DNA of 64,000 nucleotides from Novosphingobium capsulatum NBRC 12533. Its GTDB lineage: Bacteria > Pseudomonadota > Alphaproteobacteria > Sphingomonadales > Sphingomonadaceae. The notes under the pieces were generated by a model that saw only the letters and a program-made list of their open reading frames with translations, was not told the origin of the DNA and did no database searches. Each line of letters begins with the position of its first letter. The stretch's first letter is position 1. Shown one piece after another: positions 19,347-27,719 of the stretch. The position numbers and the translations under genes were made by a program. The stretch is taken from NCBI RefSeq assembly GCF_001598375.1, contig NZ_BCYV01000005.1, positions 1 to 64,000 on the forward strand. The letters run 5' to 3'.

Positions 19347-20675
19347 TCAGGATTGGTATTTTGCAGCAAAGGTCCGGGCGCGGCGCAATTCGGGAAAGCC
19401 GATCGCCCAGGCCAGAGTAACGACTATCGCACCCACCCCGCCAAACACAACCGCCCCGGTTGCGCCAAGCAGGGCCGCAGCCACGCCCGATTGCATGTCA
19501 CCCAGTTCGTTGGAGCAGGAAATCGCCAGGCCCGAGATGGCCGAGACGCGGCCGCGCACGGTGTCTGGCGTGTGCAATTGCACCAAGGTGGTGCGGATAT
19601 AGACCGAAACCATGTCCGCCGCGCCGATCAGCACCAGCATCGCCAGCGACAGGAACAGATTGCGCGACAGGCCAAAGCCGATTGTCGCCACGCCAAAGGC
19701 GGCGACCGCCAGCAGCATCTTGGCGCCGACCTCGCGCTCGACCGGGCGCCGCGCCAGGAATGCCGCGACCAGCGCCGCACCGAGCCCAGGCATGGCCCGC
19801 ATCACGCCCAGGCCATAGGAACCCACGGAATGGCCATCGAACGTCAGGATGTCGCGGGCATAGACCGGCAGCAGCGCGGTTGCGCCGCCCAATAGCACGG
19901 CAAAAAGATCGAGCGTGATACAGCCCAGCAGAAACCGATCGTGCGCCACGAAGCGAAAGCCATCGGCGACCTGCCGAAACGGGTGCGTACGGCGATTTTC
20001 CGCTGGCGGGGGCAGGCGGCGAATGCCGAATGCGCCGAACGCGGCCAAGGCCAGCAGCGCCACCGAAACGCCATAGGGCAAGGCGGGAGAGAAGGCGAAG
20101 AGCACGCCGGCCAGCGCTGGCCCGCCCATCGAACCGATCTGCCAGGCCATGGAATTGATCGCCACCGCCCGCGGCATGAGCTTGGCCGGCACGATGTTGG
20201 GCGCGATCGATGACAGGGCCGGGCCGATGAACACGCGGCTGGTGCCATGCGCTGCGGCCATGGCAAACAGCAGCGGCAGAGACAGCGTGCCACTGGCGGT
20301 GGCGATCGTCAGCACCAGCGCGATCAGCGCGTCGAGTACCATGGTCAGCCCGGCGATCACCCGCCGGTCGAACCGATCGGCGACGACGCCGGCGACGGGC
20401 GTAAGCACGAACTGCGGCAGGAACTGCACCAGCCCCATCAGGCCAAGCTGAAACGCCGCTTCCTTGATGCCCATGCCATATTGGCCGCGCGCGACGTCAT
20501 AAAGCTGGTACCCCAGCACCACGACCATGCCGGACGTGGCCAGGACGGAAAACAGGCGTGCCACCCAGAACCGCCGGAAATCGGCAATCTGGAACGGTGA
20601 TGAAGGGCTATCGGGCGCCGGGGCAGGGGTGTCGGTCACGGCTTGGTCTGTGGCAGCGGCCCAGTGCTTTGCCAA
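19347..20675 (-). CDS. MFS transporter, EntS-like exporter type
   Basis: The 442-residue protein has the hydrophobic profile of a 12-helix major facilitator. The loop between helices 2 and 3 reads [10 protein letters not shown], the MFS motif A. The sequence resembles the MFS_3/EntS branch of exporters. The short soluble N-terminus is proline-rich (about residues 15-28). The start is uncertain: TTG 20675 gives the full frame, and GTG 20639 is also possible; neither has a clear ribosome site. The substrate cannot be predicted from the neighbours (cysK downstream). Confidence 0.85.
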   Translation of the reverse strand: MAKHWAAATDQAVTDTPAPAPDSPSSPFQIADFRRFWVARLFSVLATSGMVVVLGYQLYDVARGQYGMGIKEAAFQLGLMGLVQFLPQFVLTPVAGVVADRFDRRVIAGLTMVLDALIALVLTIATASGTLSLPLLFAMAAAHGTSRVFIGPALSSIAPNIVPAKLMPRAVAINSMAWQIGSMGGPALAGVLFAFSPALPYGVSVALLALAAFGAFGIRRLPPPAENRRTHPFRQVADGFRFVAHDRFLLGCITLDLFAVLLGGATALLPVYARDILTFDGHSVGSYGLGVMRAMPGLGAALVAAFLARRPVEREVGAKMLLAVAAFGVATIGFGLSRNLFLSLAMLVLIGAADMVSVYIRTTLVQLHTPDTVRGRVSAISGLAISCSNELGDMQSGVAAALLGATGAVVFGGVGAIVVTLAWAIGFPELRRARTFAAKYQS

Positions 20676-20733
20676 GCCAACAATTGTTTGTCGTCGTTTC
20701 AGAAAATCATGATCGGCGCCAATCGCGCCGGGC

Positions 20734-20775
20734 CCCGATCAGCCAGCGCCCGATCAGCCCCCCGCCCGATCAGCC
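20734..20775. repeat. Three tandem 11 bp repeats across the PilZ stop codon
   Basis: CCCGATCAGCC occurs at 20734-20744, 20749-20759 and 20765-20775, spaced 15-16 bases apart. The last unit contains the TGA stop of the PilZ gene (read on the minus strand as GGCTGATCGGG). Confidence 0.85.
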
Positions 20776-21108
20776 CTTGCCGCGCAGGCGGGTGTTGGGC
20801 TGGAGCTGTTTGATCATCTTGGCAAAATCATCGTGCCGCACGATCCGCTCGAACTGGAAGCCAGCACGGCTTTCATCGCTCCACACCAGAAACGCCTCGA
20901 TCCGGCCGATCTGGGGCAGGCGGATGGTCACCCGCTCACCCCGGCCAAGGTCGAGCGTGTCGCGCACCATGAAGCCGGTCGTGGAAATATTGACGATGTT
21001 CAGCATCACGTCGCCCAGGCGGCGATGCTCCCCGATCACCGGCAGGTGAACGGGGTGGCGGGTAGACCGGCGCAGGTCGGTCACTGAAAGCTGCGCGCCG
21101 CCGGACAT
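20770..21108 (-). CDS. PilZ domain protein, c-di-GMP binding
   Basis: The 112-residue protein is a single PilZ domain. The c-di-GMP motifs are present: RRSTRHPV (RxxxR) at about residues 13-20 and NISTTG (N/DxSxxG) at about 40-45, followed by the beta-barrel strands. It probably transmits c-di-GMP levels to a partner affecting motility, adhesion or polysaccharide. The ATG has GGAGAAG three bases before it. It is 110 bases downstream of tyrS on the same strand. Confidence 0.93.
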   Translation of the reverse strand: MSGGAQLSVTDLRRSTRHPVHLPVIGEHRRLGDVMLNIVNISTTGFMVRDTLDLGRGERVTIRLPQIGRIEAFLVWSDESRAGFQFERIVRHDDFAKMIKQLQPNTRLRGKG

Positions 21109-21218
21109 GGCTTCTCCTGCCGGTATGAGGGATTACAGGCGGGAAAAATACATCCAGATTGACTTAGATTTGGTTAATGGGCGGCAGCGGCCTGCCGCCG
21201 CCCTGCAACGGCAAGTCG

Positions 21219-22445
21219 TTAAGCGGGCTTGATTATGCCGTGCTTCTTCTTGCCGGAAGACAGCCGACGCTCGGCCGAAACCGCGATAACGGCGGTATCG
21301 TCGGTGATCGCCTCGCCATCCAGCCGGGCGCCGCCGCCGGCGATCAGGCGCTTGGCCTCGCCCCGGCTGGAGGCAAAGCCCAGGCCGATCAGCGCCTCGA
21401 TCACGCTGATCGTGGGCTCGCCCACTTCCAGCGTCGGCAGGTTCTGACCCAGGCCGCCGCCGGCAAACGTGGCCTTGGCGGTTGCCTCGGCAGCGTCGGC
21501 AGCCTCGCGCCCACGGATCAGCGCGGTCACCTCGTTGGCCAGCACCGTCTTGGCGGCGTTGATCTCGCTGCCTTGCAGCGCTTCCAGGCGGGTGATTTCA
21601 TCGAGCGGAACGTCGGTGAAGATGCGCAGGAAGCGGCCCACGTCGCGATCGTCGGTATTGCGCCAGAACTGCCAGAAATCGTAGTTGGGCAGCTGTTCCT
21701 CGTTCAGCCAGACCGCGCCGTTGACCGACTTGCCCATCTTGGCGCCATCGGCGGTGGTCAGCAGCGGCGTGGTGGCACCGAACACCTCGATCCCATTCAT
21801 GCGCCGGGTCAATTCGATGCCATTAACGATGTTGCCCCACTGGTCAGACCCGCCGAACTGCAGGCGGCAGCCATGGCGCAGCGCCAGCTCGCGGAAGTCA
21901 TAGGCCTGGAGAATCATGTAGTTGAATTCCAGGAACGTCAGCGGCTGTTCGCGATCCAGGCGCAGCTTGACCGAATCGAACGTCAGCATGCGGTTGACGG
22001 TGAAGTGCGGCCCCACGTCACGCAGCAGGTCGATATAGCCGAGCTTCGACAGCCATTCGTCGTTGTTGACCAGCGTGGCCCCGGTGGCGCTGTCGTCGAA
22101 CGTCAGCAGGCGGTCGAACACCTTGCGGATCCCGGCGATGTTGCTGGCGATGATCTCTTCGGTCAGCATCTGCCGGCTGGTGTCCTTGCCCGAAGGATCG
22201 CCGATCTTGGTGGTGCCGCCGCCCATCAGCGCGATTGGCTTGTGCCCGGCCTGTTGCAGGCGGCGCAGCAGCATGACAGAGGCGAGGTTGCCGACATGGA
22301 GCGATGGCGCGGTGGCGTCATAGCCATTATAGCCCACCACGATTTCCTTGGCCGCCAGGGCATCCAGGCCCTGCGCATCGGTCAACTGGTGGATATGGCC
22401 CCGCTCAGACAGCAGGCGCAGCAGGTCGGACTTGTATTCGGTCAT
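21219..22445 (-). CDS. tyrS: Tyrosyl-tRNA synthetase
   Basis: The 408-residue class I enzyme charges tRNA-Tyr. The HIGH motif is HVGN (residues 50-53) in APSLHVGNL, and the KMSKS loop is KMGKS in the block [15 protein letters not shown] (about residue 235). The tyrosine pocket region [14 protein letters not shown] and [15 protein letters not shown] are typical. A C-terminal S4 RNA-binding domain follows ([19 protein letters not shown]). The ATG at 22445 has GAGG eight bases before it. It is divergent from the DOMON-like gene, with 31 bases between starts. Confidence 0.97.
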   Translation of the reverse strand: MTEYKSDLLRLLSERGHIHQLTDAQGLDALAAKEIVVGYNGYDATAPSLHVGNLASVMLLRRLQQAGHKPIALMGGGTTKIGDPSGKDTSRQMLTEEIIASNIAGIRKVFDRLLTFDDSATGATLVNNDEWLSKLGYIDLLRDVGPHFTVNRMLTFDSVKLRLDREQPLTFLEFNYMILQAYDFRELALRHGCRLQFGGSDQWGNIVNGIELTRRMNGIEVFGATTPLLTTADGAKMGKSVNGAVWLNEEQLPNYDFWQFWRNTDDRDVGRFLRIFTDVPLDEITRLEALQGSEINAAKTVLANEVTALIRGREAADAAEATAKATFAGGGLGQNLPTLEVGEPTISVIEALIGLGFASSRGEAKRLIAGGGARLDGEAITDDTAVIAVSAERRLSSGKKKHGIIKPA

Positions 22446-22476
22446 GGTTGCCTCGATGTGGAGCGGGGCGCCTAGC

Positions 22477-23043
22477 ATGAAAGGACGTGCCTTGGAACCG
22501 GCGCTGCTTGTTGCCCATCCCGATCACCCGGCGCTGGCCGTGCGGCAGGTTGCGGCGCGCATCATCTCGATGGACGATCACTGGCTGTGCCTGCGCTGGC
22601 GGGTGGAGGGCACCTCGGCGCTGGTCGTGCCGCTGTTTTCCGGCCGTGCGCGCACCGATGGCCTGTGGCAGTCGACCTGTTTCGAACTGTTCCTGGGCGA
22701 AGACGATCCGGCCGCTGGCGGCGCCTATGCCGAATTCAACTTCGCCGCTTCGGAGCGCTGGGCGGCCTATGACTTTGATGGCTATCGCGAGGGTATGGCG
22801 CCGCGCCCGCTCCCGCGCGAACCGGTGATCACGCCGCGCCGTGGGCAGGATGTGCTGATTTTCGACGCGGCGCTGCCCGTTGCCGGCCTGCCGCCGCTGC
22901 CCTGGCGCATGGGGCTCAGCGCGGTTCTGGAAGAGGCGGGCGGGGTCAAATCCTATTGGGCGCTGGCCCATCCGCGCGGCAAACCCGATTTCCACCATGC
23001 GGCTTGCTTCGCCGCGCGGGTTGAGGCACCCCACGCGCCATGA
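22477..23043 (+). CDS. DOMON-like domain protein
   Basis: The 188-residue protein has no signal peptide. It resembles the small DOMON-like proteins seen in sphingomonads: a predicted beta-sandwich with the block [18 protein letters not shown] (about residues 66-83) and [24 protein letters not shown] (about 89-112), which is like carbohydrate-binding module folds. It overlaps the following NamZ gene by four bases (ATGA), so the two are translationally coupled. A role in handling sugar ligands together with NamZ is an inference. Confidence 0.75.
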   Translation: MKGRALEPALLVAHPDHPALAVRQVAARIISMDDHWLCLRWRVEGTSALVVPLFSGRARTDGLWQSTCFELFLGEDDPAAGGAYAEFNFAASERWAAYDFDGYREGMAPRPLPREPVITPRRGQDVLIFDAALPVAGLPPLPWRMGLSAVLEEAGGVKSYWALAHPRGKPDFHHAACFAARVEAPHAP

Positions 23044-24242
23044 AGACCGGACTTGATCGCCTGCTGGCCGAGCCTGCGCTGCGTGCGCCGCTCGCCGGCC
23101 GCCGCGTGGCCCTGGTGGCCCATCCCGCCTCACTTACCGATGGCCTGGTGCACGCGCTCGATGCGCTGACCGCATGCCCTGACGTGACGCTCAGCGCCGC
23201 GTTCGGGCCGCAGCATGGCCTCAAAGGCGACAAGCAGGACAACATGGTCGAATCGCCCGACTATCGCGATCCGGCCTTGGGCATCCCGGTGTTCAGCCTC
23301 TATGGCGAAGTGCGCCGGCCAACGCCCGCGATGATCGACACGGCCGATGTCTTCCTGTTCGATCTGCAGGATCTGGGCTGCCGCATCTACACGTTCGTGA
23401 CCACGCTGCTCTATCTGCTGGAAGCCTGCCACGGCACCGGCAAGGCGGTGTGGGTGCTCGATCGGCCCAACCCGGCCGGGCGCCCGGTCGAAGGCACGCG
23501 GCTGGTGCCGGGCTGGGAGAGCTTTGTCGGCGCCGGGCCGATGCCGATGCGCCATGGGATGACGCTGGGCGAAATGGGCCGCTGGTTCATCGCGCACTAC
23601 AACCTTGATGTGGATTACCGCGTCATCACGATGGAAGGCTGGCACCCCGATGCCGCGCCGGGCATGGGCTGGCCGCAGAACCGCATCTGGATCAACCCGA
23701 GCCCCAATGCGGCAAGCCTGGCCATGGCGCGCGCCTATGCCGGCACCGTGATGCTTGAAGGCACCACCCTTTCCGAAGGGCGCGGCACCACCCGCCCGCT
23801 CGAAGTGCTGTTCGGCGCGCCGGATGTCGATGCATTGGCCGTGAAGGCAGAAATGGCCCGGCTGGCGCCGCACTGGCTGGCCGGCACCGCAATCCGCGAA
23901 TGCTGGTTCGAGCCGACGTTTCACAAGCATGTCGGCCACCTGTGCCACGGCCTGATGCTGCATCCCGAAGGCCCGTTTTACGATCACGCCGCGTTCCGCC
24001 CCTGGCGGCTTCAGGCGCTGGCGTTCAAGGCCATCCGCAACCTCACTCCCGATTATCCGCTGTGGCGCGATTTCCCCTATGAATACGTGCTCGACAAGCT
24101 GGCGATCGACGTGATCAACGGCGGCCCGGCCTTGCGCGCATGGGTCGATGACCGCGCCGCGCAGGCCGGTGATCTCGATGCCGTGGCCGACCCGGACGAG
24201 GCCAGCTGGATCGAAGAACGCGCGCCCTTCCTGCTTTATTGA
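23040..24242 (+). CDS. namZ: Exo-beta-N-acetylmuramidase NamZ family (GH171, DUF1343)
   Basis: The 400-residue protein covers the DUF1343 domain. Conserved blocks are FGPQHGLKGDKQDNMVES (about 60-77), PVFSLYGEVRRPTPAMI, DLQDLGCRIYTFVTTLLYLL, VLDRPNPAGRPVEG and WINPSPNAASLAMARAYAGTVMLEGTTLSEGRGTTRP. The family was shown to remove terminal N-acetylmuramic acid from peptidoglycan fragments, so a role in cell-wall recycling is expected. No signal peptide is seen, pointing to the cytoplasm, unlike some characterised members that are exported. It starts inside the last codons of the DOMON-like gene and overlaps the convergent GFA gene by seven bases. Confidence 0.9.
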   Translation: MKTGLDRLLAEPALRAPLAGRRVALVAHPASLTDGLVHALDALTACPDVTLSAAFGPQHGLKGDKQDNMVESPDYRDPALGIPVFSLYGEVRRPTPAMIDTADVFLFDLQDLGCRIYTFVTTLLYLLEACHGTGKAVWVLDRPNPAGRPVEGTRLVPGWESFVGAGPMPMRHGMTLGEMGRWFIAHYNLDVDYRVITMEGWHPDAAPGMGWPQNRIWINPSPNAASLAMARAYAGTVMLEGTTLSEGRGTTRPLEVLFGAPDVDALAVKAEMARLAPHWLAGTAIRECWFEPTFHKHVGHLCHGLMLHPEGPFYDHAAFRPWRLQALAFKAIRNLTPDYPLWRDFPYEYVLDKLAIDVINGGPALRAWVDDRAAQAGDLDAVADPDEASWIEERAPFLLY

Positions 24243-24664
24243 GCCGGCTGGCCGGGCGCGGGCGGTTGCCCGGCAAAGCTGGCGGCGCGCTGGTCGATCT
24301 GCGCCCAGGCCGGCGCATCGTCGGTCCAGATCACCGCATCGGGTTCCAGCCCATGGCCGGGATCGAGAAAGCCCAGGCGCACCGTGCGCAGATGCATGCG
24401 ACCCGATGACTGGGCCATGACCCCGGTGCCGCAGGCCGGGCAGAAAAACTGGGTGAGCGTGTTCCCCGATGGCGCCACATAGGAAAACGATCCCAGGGTT
24501 CCCGCGATGGCAACGGCCTCGGCCGGGAACACCGCATTGTTGGTGCAGCCGCCGGCAGCGGCCTGCTGGCACTGCCGGCACCAGCACTGGCGCACGGCCA
24601 CCGGCTCGTGCGCAGAAATGGTGGCGCTCACCGCCCCGCAGGCACAGTGTCCGGTAAAGCTCAT
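24236..24664 (-). CDS. GFA family glutathione-dependent formaldehyde-activating-like protein
   Basis: The 142-residue protein has the zinc-binding cysteine pattern of the GFA/CENP-V family: GHCACG, CWCRQCQ (about residues 28-34) and FFCPACGTG (about 73-81). The name enzyme was proposed to aid the reaction of glutathione with formaldehyde, but most homologues are uncharacterised zinc proteins. The ATG has CGGAG nine bases before it. It is divergent from the LigF-like gene; both may deal with glutathione conjugates, which is only a suggestion. Confidence 0.9.
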   Translation of the reverse strand: MSFTGHCACGAVSATISAHEPVAVRQCWCRQCQQAAAGGCTNNAVFPAEAVAIAGTLGSFSYVAPSGNTLTQFFCPACGTGVMAQSSGRMHLRTVRLGFLDPGHGLEPDAVIWTDDAPAWAQIDQRAASFAGQPPAPGQPAQ

Positions 24665-24743
24665 GCGAATTCTCCGATCGGGTATTGTTAGGTTTGCAAA
24701 CAATCGTTAGGCTGCGTGGACAAGACCGGGCCGCAGCCCGGGA

Positions 24744-24771
24744 GAGGATAACAGGCCCGAGGATAACAGGC
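24744..24771. repeat. Tandem 13 bp duplication carrying the ligF-like ribosome site
   Basis: GAGGATAACAGGC occurs at 24744-24756 and again at 24759-24771, directly before ATG 24775. Each copy holds a GAGG and an AGG that could pair with 16S rRNA. Confidence 0.85.
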
Positions 24772-24774
24772 TCC

Positions 24775-25515
24775 ATGCTCAAGCTCTACAGTTTCGGTCC
24801 CGCCGCCAATTCCATGAAGCCCTTGCTGACCCTGTTCGAAAAGGGGCTGCCGTTCCAGGCCAATCGGCTCGACCCGGCCAAGTTCGAGCATCATTCCGAC
24901 TGGTTCAAGGCGATCAACCCGCGCGGGCAGGTTCCCGCCCTGGTCGATGGCGACAAGGTCATCACCGAAAGCACGGTGATCTGCGAATACCTGGAAGATG
25001 AATATCCCACGCAAGTTTCGCTGCGCCCGGCCGACAGCTATGGTCGCGCGCAGATGCGGGTATGGACCAAGTGGGTGGACGAATACTTCTGCTGGTGCGT
25101 CTCGACCATCGGCTGGCACCGCTATGTCGGCAAGATGGTGCAGGGCCTGTCCGACCAGGAGTTCGAGGACAAGGTCAAGGCCATCCCCGTGGTGGAGCAG
25201 CAGGTGAAATGGCGCCGCGCGCGCGAAGGCTTCCCGCAGGACCTGCTGGACGAGGAAATGCGCAAGATCGCCTTTTCGGTGCGGCGCCTGGACGATCACC
25301 TGCGCGATCATGAATGGCTGGTGCCGGGGCAATATACGCTGGCGGATATCTGCAATTTCGCCATCGCCAACGGCATGCAGTTCGGGTTTGCCGAGCTGGT
25401 CAACCGCGAGGATACGCCGCACCTGGTGCGCTGGATCGAGCAGATCAAGCAGCGCCCCGCCGTGCGCACCATGTTCGACAGCGTGGAACTGGAAAAGCTT
25501 GGCCCGCGCGATTGA
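24775..25515 (+). CDS. LigF-type beta-etherase-like glutathione S-transferase
   Basis: The 246-residue protein has a thioredoxin-fold N-terminal domain (LYSFGPAANSMKPLLTLFEK) and an all-helical C-terminal domain. From memory of the Sphingobium SYK-6 LigF sequence, long blocks are nearly the same: HSDWFKAINPRGQVPAL, TESTVICEYLED, MRVWTKWVDEYFCWCVSTIG, QVKWRRAREGFPQDLLDEE, LADICNFAIANG. LigF uses glutathione to cleave beta-aryl ether bonds of lignin model dimers with stereochemical preference. That function is inferred; related nu-type transferases have other substrates. No other lig gene is near, so this is an isolated copy. The ATG follows a duplicated GAGGATAACAGGC. LigE/LigP-type partners and a glutathione lyase would have to lie elsewhere. 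Confidence 0.82.
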   Translation: MLKLYSFGPAANSMKPLLTLFEKGLPFQANRLDPAKFEHHSDWFKAINPRGQVPALVDGDKVITESTVICEYLEDEYPTQVSLRPADSYGRAQMRVWTKWVDEYFCWCVSTIGWHRYVGKMVQGLSDQEFEDKVKAIPVVEQQVKWRRAREGFPQDLLDEEMRKIAFSVRRLDDHLRDHEWLVPGQYTLADICNFAIANGMQFGFAELVNREDTPHLVRWIEQIKQRPAVRTMFDSVELEKLGPRD

Positions 25516-25677
25516 GGTGGCTATCCTTTCCCGCGCACTGCTTTTTTTCTGGGGCTGGCGAAGGGTGGGACGCAATCGGAGGGTTTTGTCAGTGGCAGCC
25601 TTGGTATAGGGCGGCCGCTTGCAGGAGTGTCCGCGCGCATGCGCGGCGCACGGGCACCCTGCGGTGACGGAGCCTTG

Positions 25678-26490
25678 ATGCAAGACGTGCTGCTTGCGGA
25701 AGGGGGTGGGCGCTATGGCGCAGACCCTCGCCGCCGTTCCATCTCGTTCGTGCTGGCGTTGGCCATGTCGCTGCTTTTGCTGGCGGCACTTCTCTCCGTG
25801 GGCCTTTACGAGCCACCGGCCAAGCATGAGGGGGGCACGCTCACCGCGGTCAATCTGTCCGCTGCGGCCGGCGACAAGAGCGAAAACCCCACACCCAAGC
25901 AGCAGAAGGCCGCCCAGCAGGCCACCCATGCCACGGCGACCGCGCCCGCTGCTGCCATTCCGCCGCGCGTGGTCGTGCCGACGGACAACAAGGTGGTCTG
26001 GCCCGAGGGCTTCATCCCGATGAAGCGGTCAGACTTTGCCGCGTCGGACATTTCCAAGCTGACCGGCCCGGCCGGCACCGGCAGCGCGGCGCAGCAGGCC
26101 TCTGCCGGCGGTGGCGGCGGCACGGCCGGCACCGCGCCCGATGGTTCGCGCCTTTACAATGCACAGTGGTATCGCGAGCCGCGCGACGCGGAAATCGATG
26201 GCTATATGCGGCCGGGGCAAGCCTCGGGCCGGTGGGCGATCATCGCCTGCCGCACGATTGCCGATTACCATGTCGACGATTGCCAGGAACTGGACGAAAG
26301 CCCGCGCGGCTCGGGCATGGCCCGCGTGCTGCGCCAGGCCGCCTGGCAATTCCTGGTGCGCCCGCCGCGCATCAACGGCACACCCCAGGTCGGCGCCTGG
26401 GTGCGCATCCGCTTTGATTTCATCCGTGGCAAGCGCAACGATGACGCCGGCGGCAGCGACGGCGCCAGCGGTCCCAGCGGCGACGGCTGA
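25678..26490 (+). CDS. TonB-like protein with one N-terminal membrane helix
   Basis: The 270-residue protein has a cytoplasmic basic start, one membrane helix (FVLALAMSLLLLAALLSVGL, about residues 24-43), a long Ala/Pro/Gly-rich linker and a C-terminal domain of about 90 residues (from WYREPRDAEIDGYM). That domain ends in PQVGAWVRIRFDF, a pattern like the final strand of TonB C-terminal domains, and contains two conserved cysteines in IIACRTIADYHVDDC. It may be an energy-transducing or periplasmic interaction protein, but no ExbB/ExbD or receptor gene is near. GGAG is seven bases before ATG 25678. Confidence 0.7.
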   Translation: MQDVLLAEGGGRYGADPRRRSISFVLALAMSLLLLAALLSVGLYEPPAKHEGGTLTAVNLSAAAGDKSENPTPKQQKAAQQATHATATAPAAAIPPRVVVPTDNKVVWPEGFIPMKRSDFAASDISKLTGPAGTGSAAQQASAGGGGGTAGTAPDGSRLYNAQWYREPRDAEIDGYMRPGQASGRWAIIACRTIADYHVDDCQELDESPRGSGMARVLRQAAWQFLVRPPRINGTPQVGAWVRIRFDFIRGKRNDDAGGSDGASGPSGDG

Positions 26491-26535
26491 GCCTGAAATT
26501 ACCCAAGCTCGTCGGTTGGGCGTGGTGCGCAAGGT

Positions 26536-27639
26536 TCACGGATGGATCGTGATCGATTTGCCGTCCGATGTTTCGCTTTGTGCATGTTCGCGGTCGAGTG
26601 CGGCGATCGCCTGGTCTGGTGGCGGAAGGCTCGCATAGGCCGGATAGACCATGACCTTGTCGAACATTGTCAATGTGGCGCTATAGGTTAGTCGCTTGTC
26701 GAGCAGCGCGGACAAGGTGTTAGGGCCGACCGCCAGGGTGATACCAGCGTCGCCGAGCGCGATGACGTAGCGCTGCCTGTCACCCGGTGCTCGATAAACG
26801 CCGTGATCGATCGATGATGATGGATCGCGGCAAAGCGTAGCGGCATAGGGCGGCGGTTCGCTGGTGGCGTCGCCCTTGGCCTCCGCCTCCTCTGCGGCGC
26901 CTTGCGATTGGGCCAGCGCCGCCCCGAGCAACGCGTCGATCAACGAATTGCTGCTCTTGCTTGGTCCGACATGCTTGGCCGGTTTGAGCGTCAGCGTATC
27001 GGTGCAGGGGATCATCGGCACGGCGGCAGGCAGCGGCTGGGCCGGGGCTGGCACGTGCAAGGCTGCGGCCGCTGTAGTCAACTGGGCGTCCAGTACCTTG
27101 GCGTCGAGCGTGGCAGAGCTCATCCGCATGGTCACCAGCCACTGCCCATAAGGAATGACCACCGCCCCGGTCGCCTGCCATTGTCCGCCTTGCACTGCCT
27201 GCACCACGCGCAGCGCGCTGGCATTTACATGGCCTGTGGGAGCAAACGCGGCAAAGCTGGGCGGCCCTGCCAGCGTGCCGCCGTTGCGCTGCGCGCTCAT
27301 CGCCATCACCTGGCTCAATCGGTCTGCCCACAATGGCGCCTGCGGCCAACCAGCGCGAAAGACGTAGACGGTCAGCGCGGTGCGGCTGACGTTGTCCTGA
27401 TAGGAGATCGAAACATCCGCCAGCCCATGATCGCTCTGCGATACTTCCGTGCGGGTGAATGCCCCGATCGCTGCTGGCAAAACGATGCCGGTGGGGCCGT
27501 GTGTCCAGGCAGCGGCGGTATCGACCACGATCGGGCCCGCTTTGGCCGGTGCCGTGGCTTCGGCAGCCTGGCTCTCGGGCACGGCCCCTGCCAAGGCCCA
27601 CCCCATTGCAATCAACCGCACGCTTGCCGCCGCCTTCAT
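26536..27639 (-). CDS. Secreted protein of unknown function
   Basis: The 367-residue product has a cleavable signal peptide (about residues 1-25, ending SQA). The N-terminal half shows strands such as ADVSISYQDNVSRTALTVYVFRAG (about 74-97), then GQWLVTMRMSSATLDAKVLDAQLTTAAAALH (about 164-194). The C-terminal half holds cysteines at about 211 and 268 and RYVIALGDAGITLAVGPNTLSALLDKRLTYSA. I do not recognise a family. It converges on the TonB-like gene with 45 bases between stops and is 80 bases downstream of the chemoreceptor start region on the same strand. GGGGCGAG precedes the ATG. Confidence 0.7.
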   Translation of the reverse strand: MKAAASVRLIAMGWALAGAVPESQAAEATAPAKAGPIVVDTAAAWTHGPTGIVLPAAIGAFTRTEVSQSDHGLADVSISYQDNVSRTALTVYVFRAGWPQAPLWADRLSQVMAMSAQRNGGTLAGPPSFAAFAPTGHVNASALRVVQAVQGGQWQATGAVVIPYGQWLVTMRMSSATLDAKVLDAQLTTAAAALHVPAPAQPLPAAVPMIPCTDTLTLKPAKHVGPSKSSNSLIDALLGAALAQSQGAAEEAEAKGDATSEPPPYAATLCRDPSSSIDHGVYRAPGDRQRYVIALGDAGITLAVGPNTLSALLDKRLTYSATLTMFDKVMVYPAYASLPPPDQAIAALDREHAQSETSDGKSITIHP

Positions 27640-27719
27640 GTCTCGCCCCCCACTATGCCTGCCTCAATTCACGGCAGATCAGGAACTTGGCGACATTGGA
27701 AGCGCCGTGCAAGCTGATC

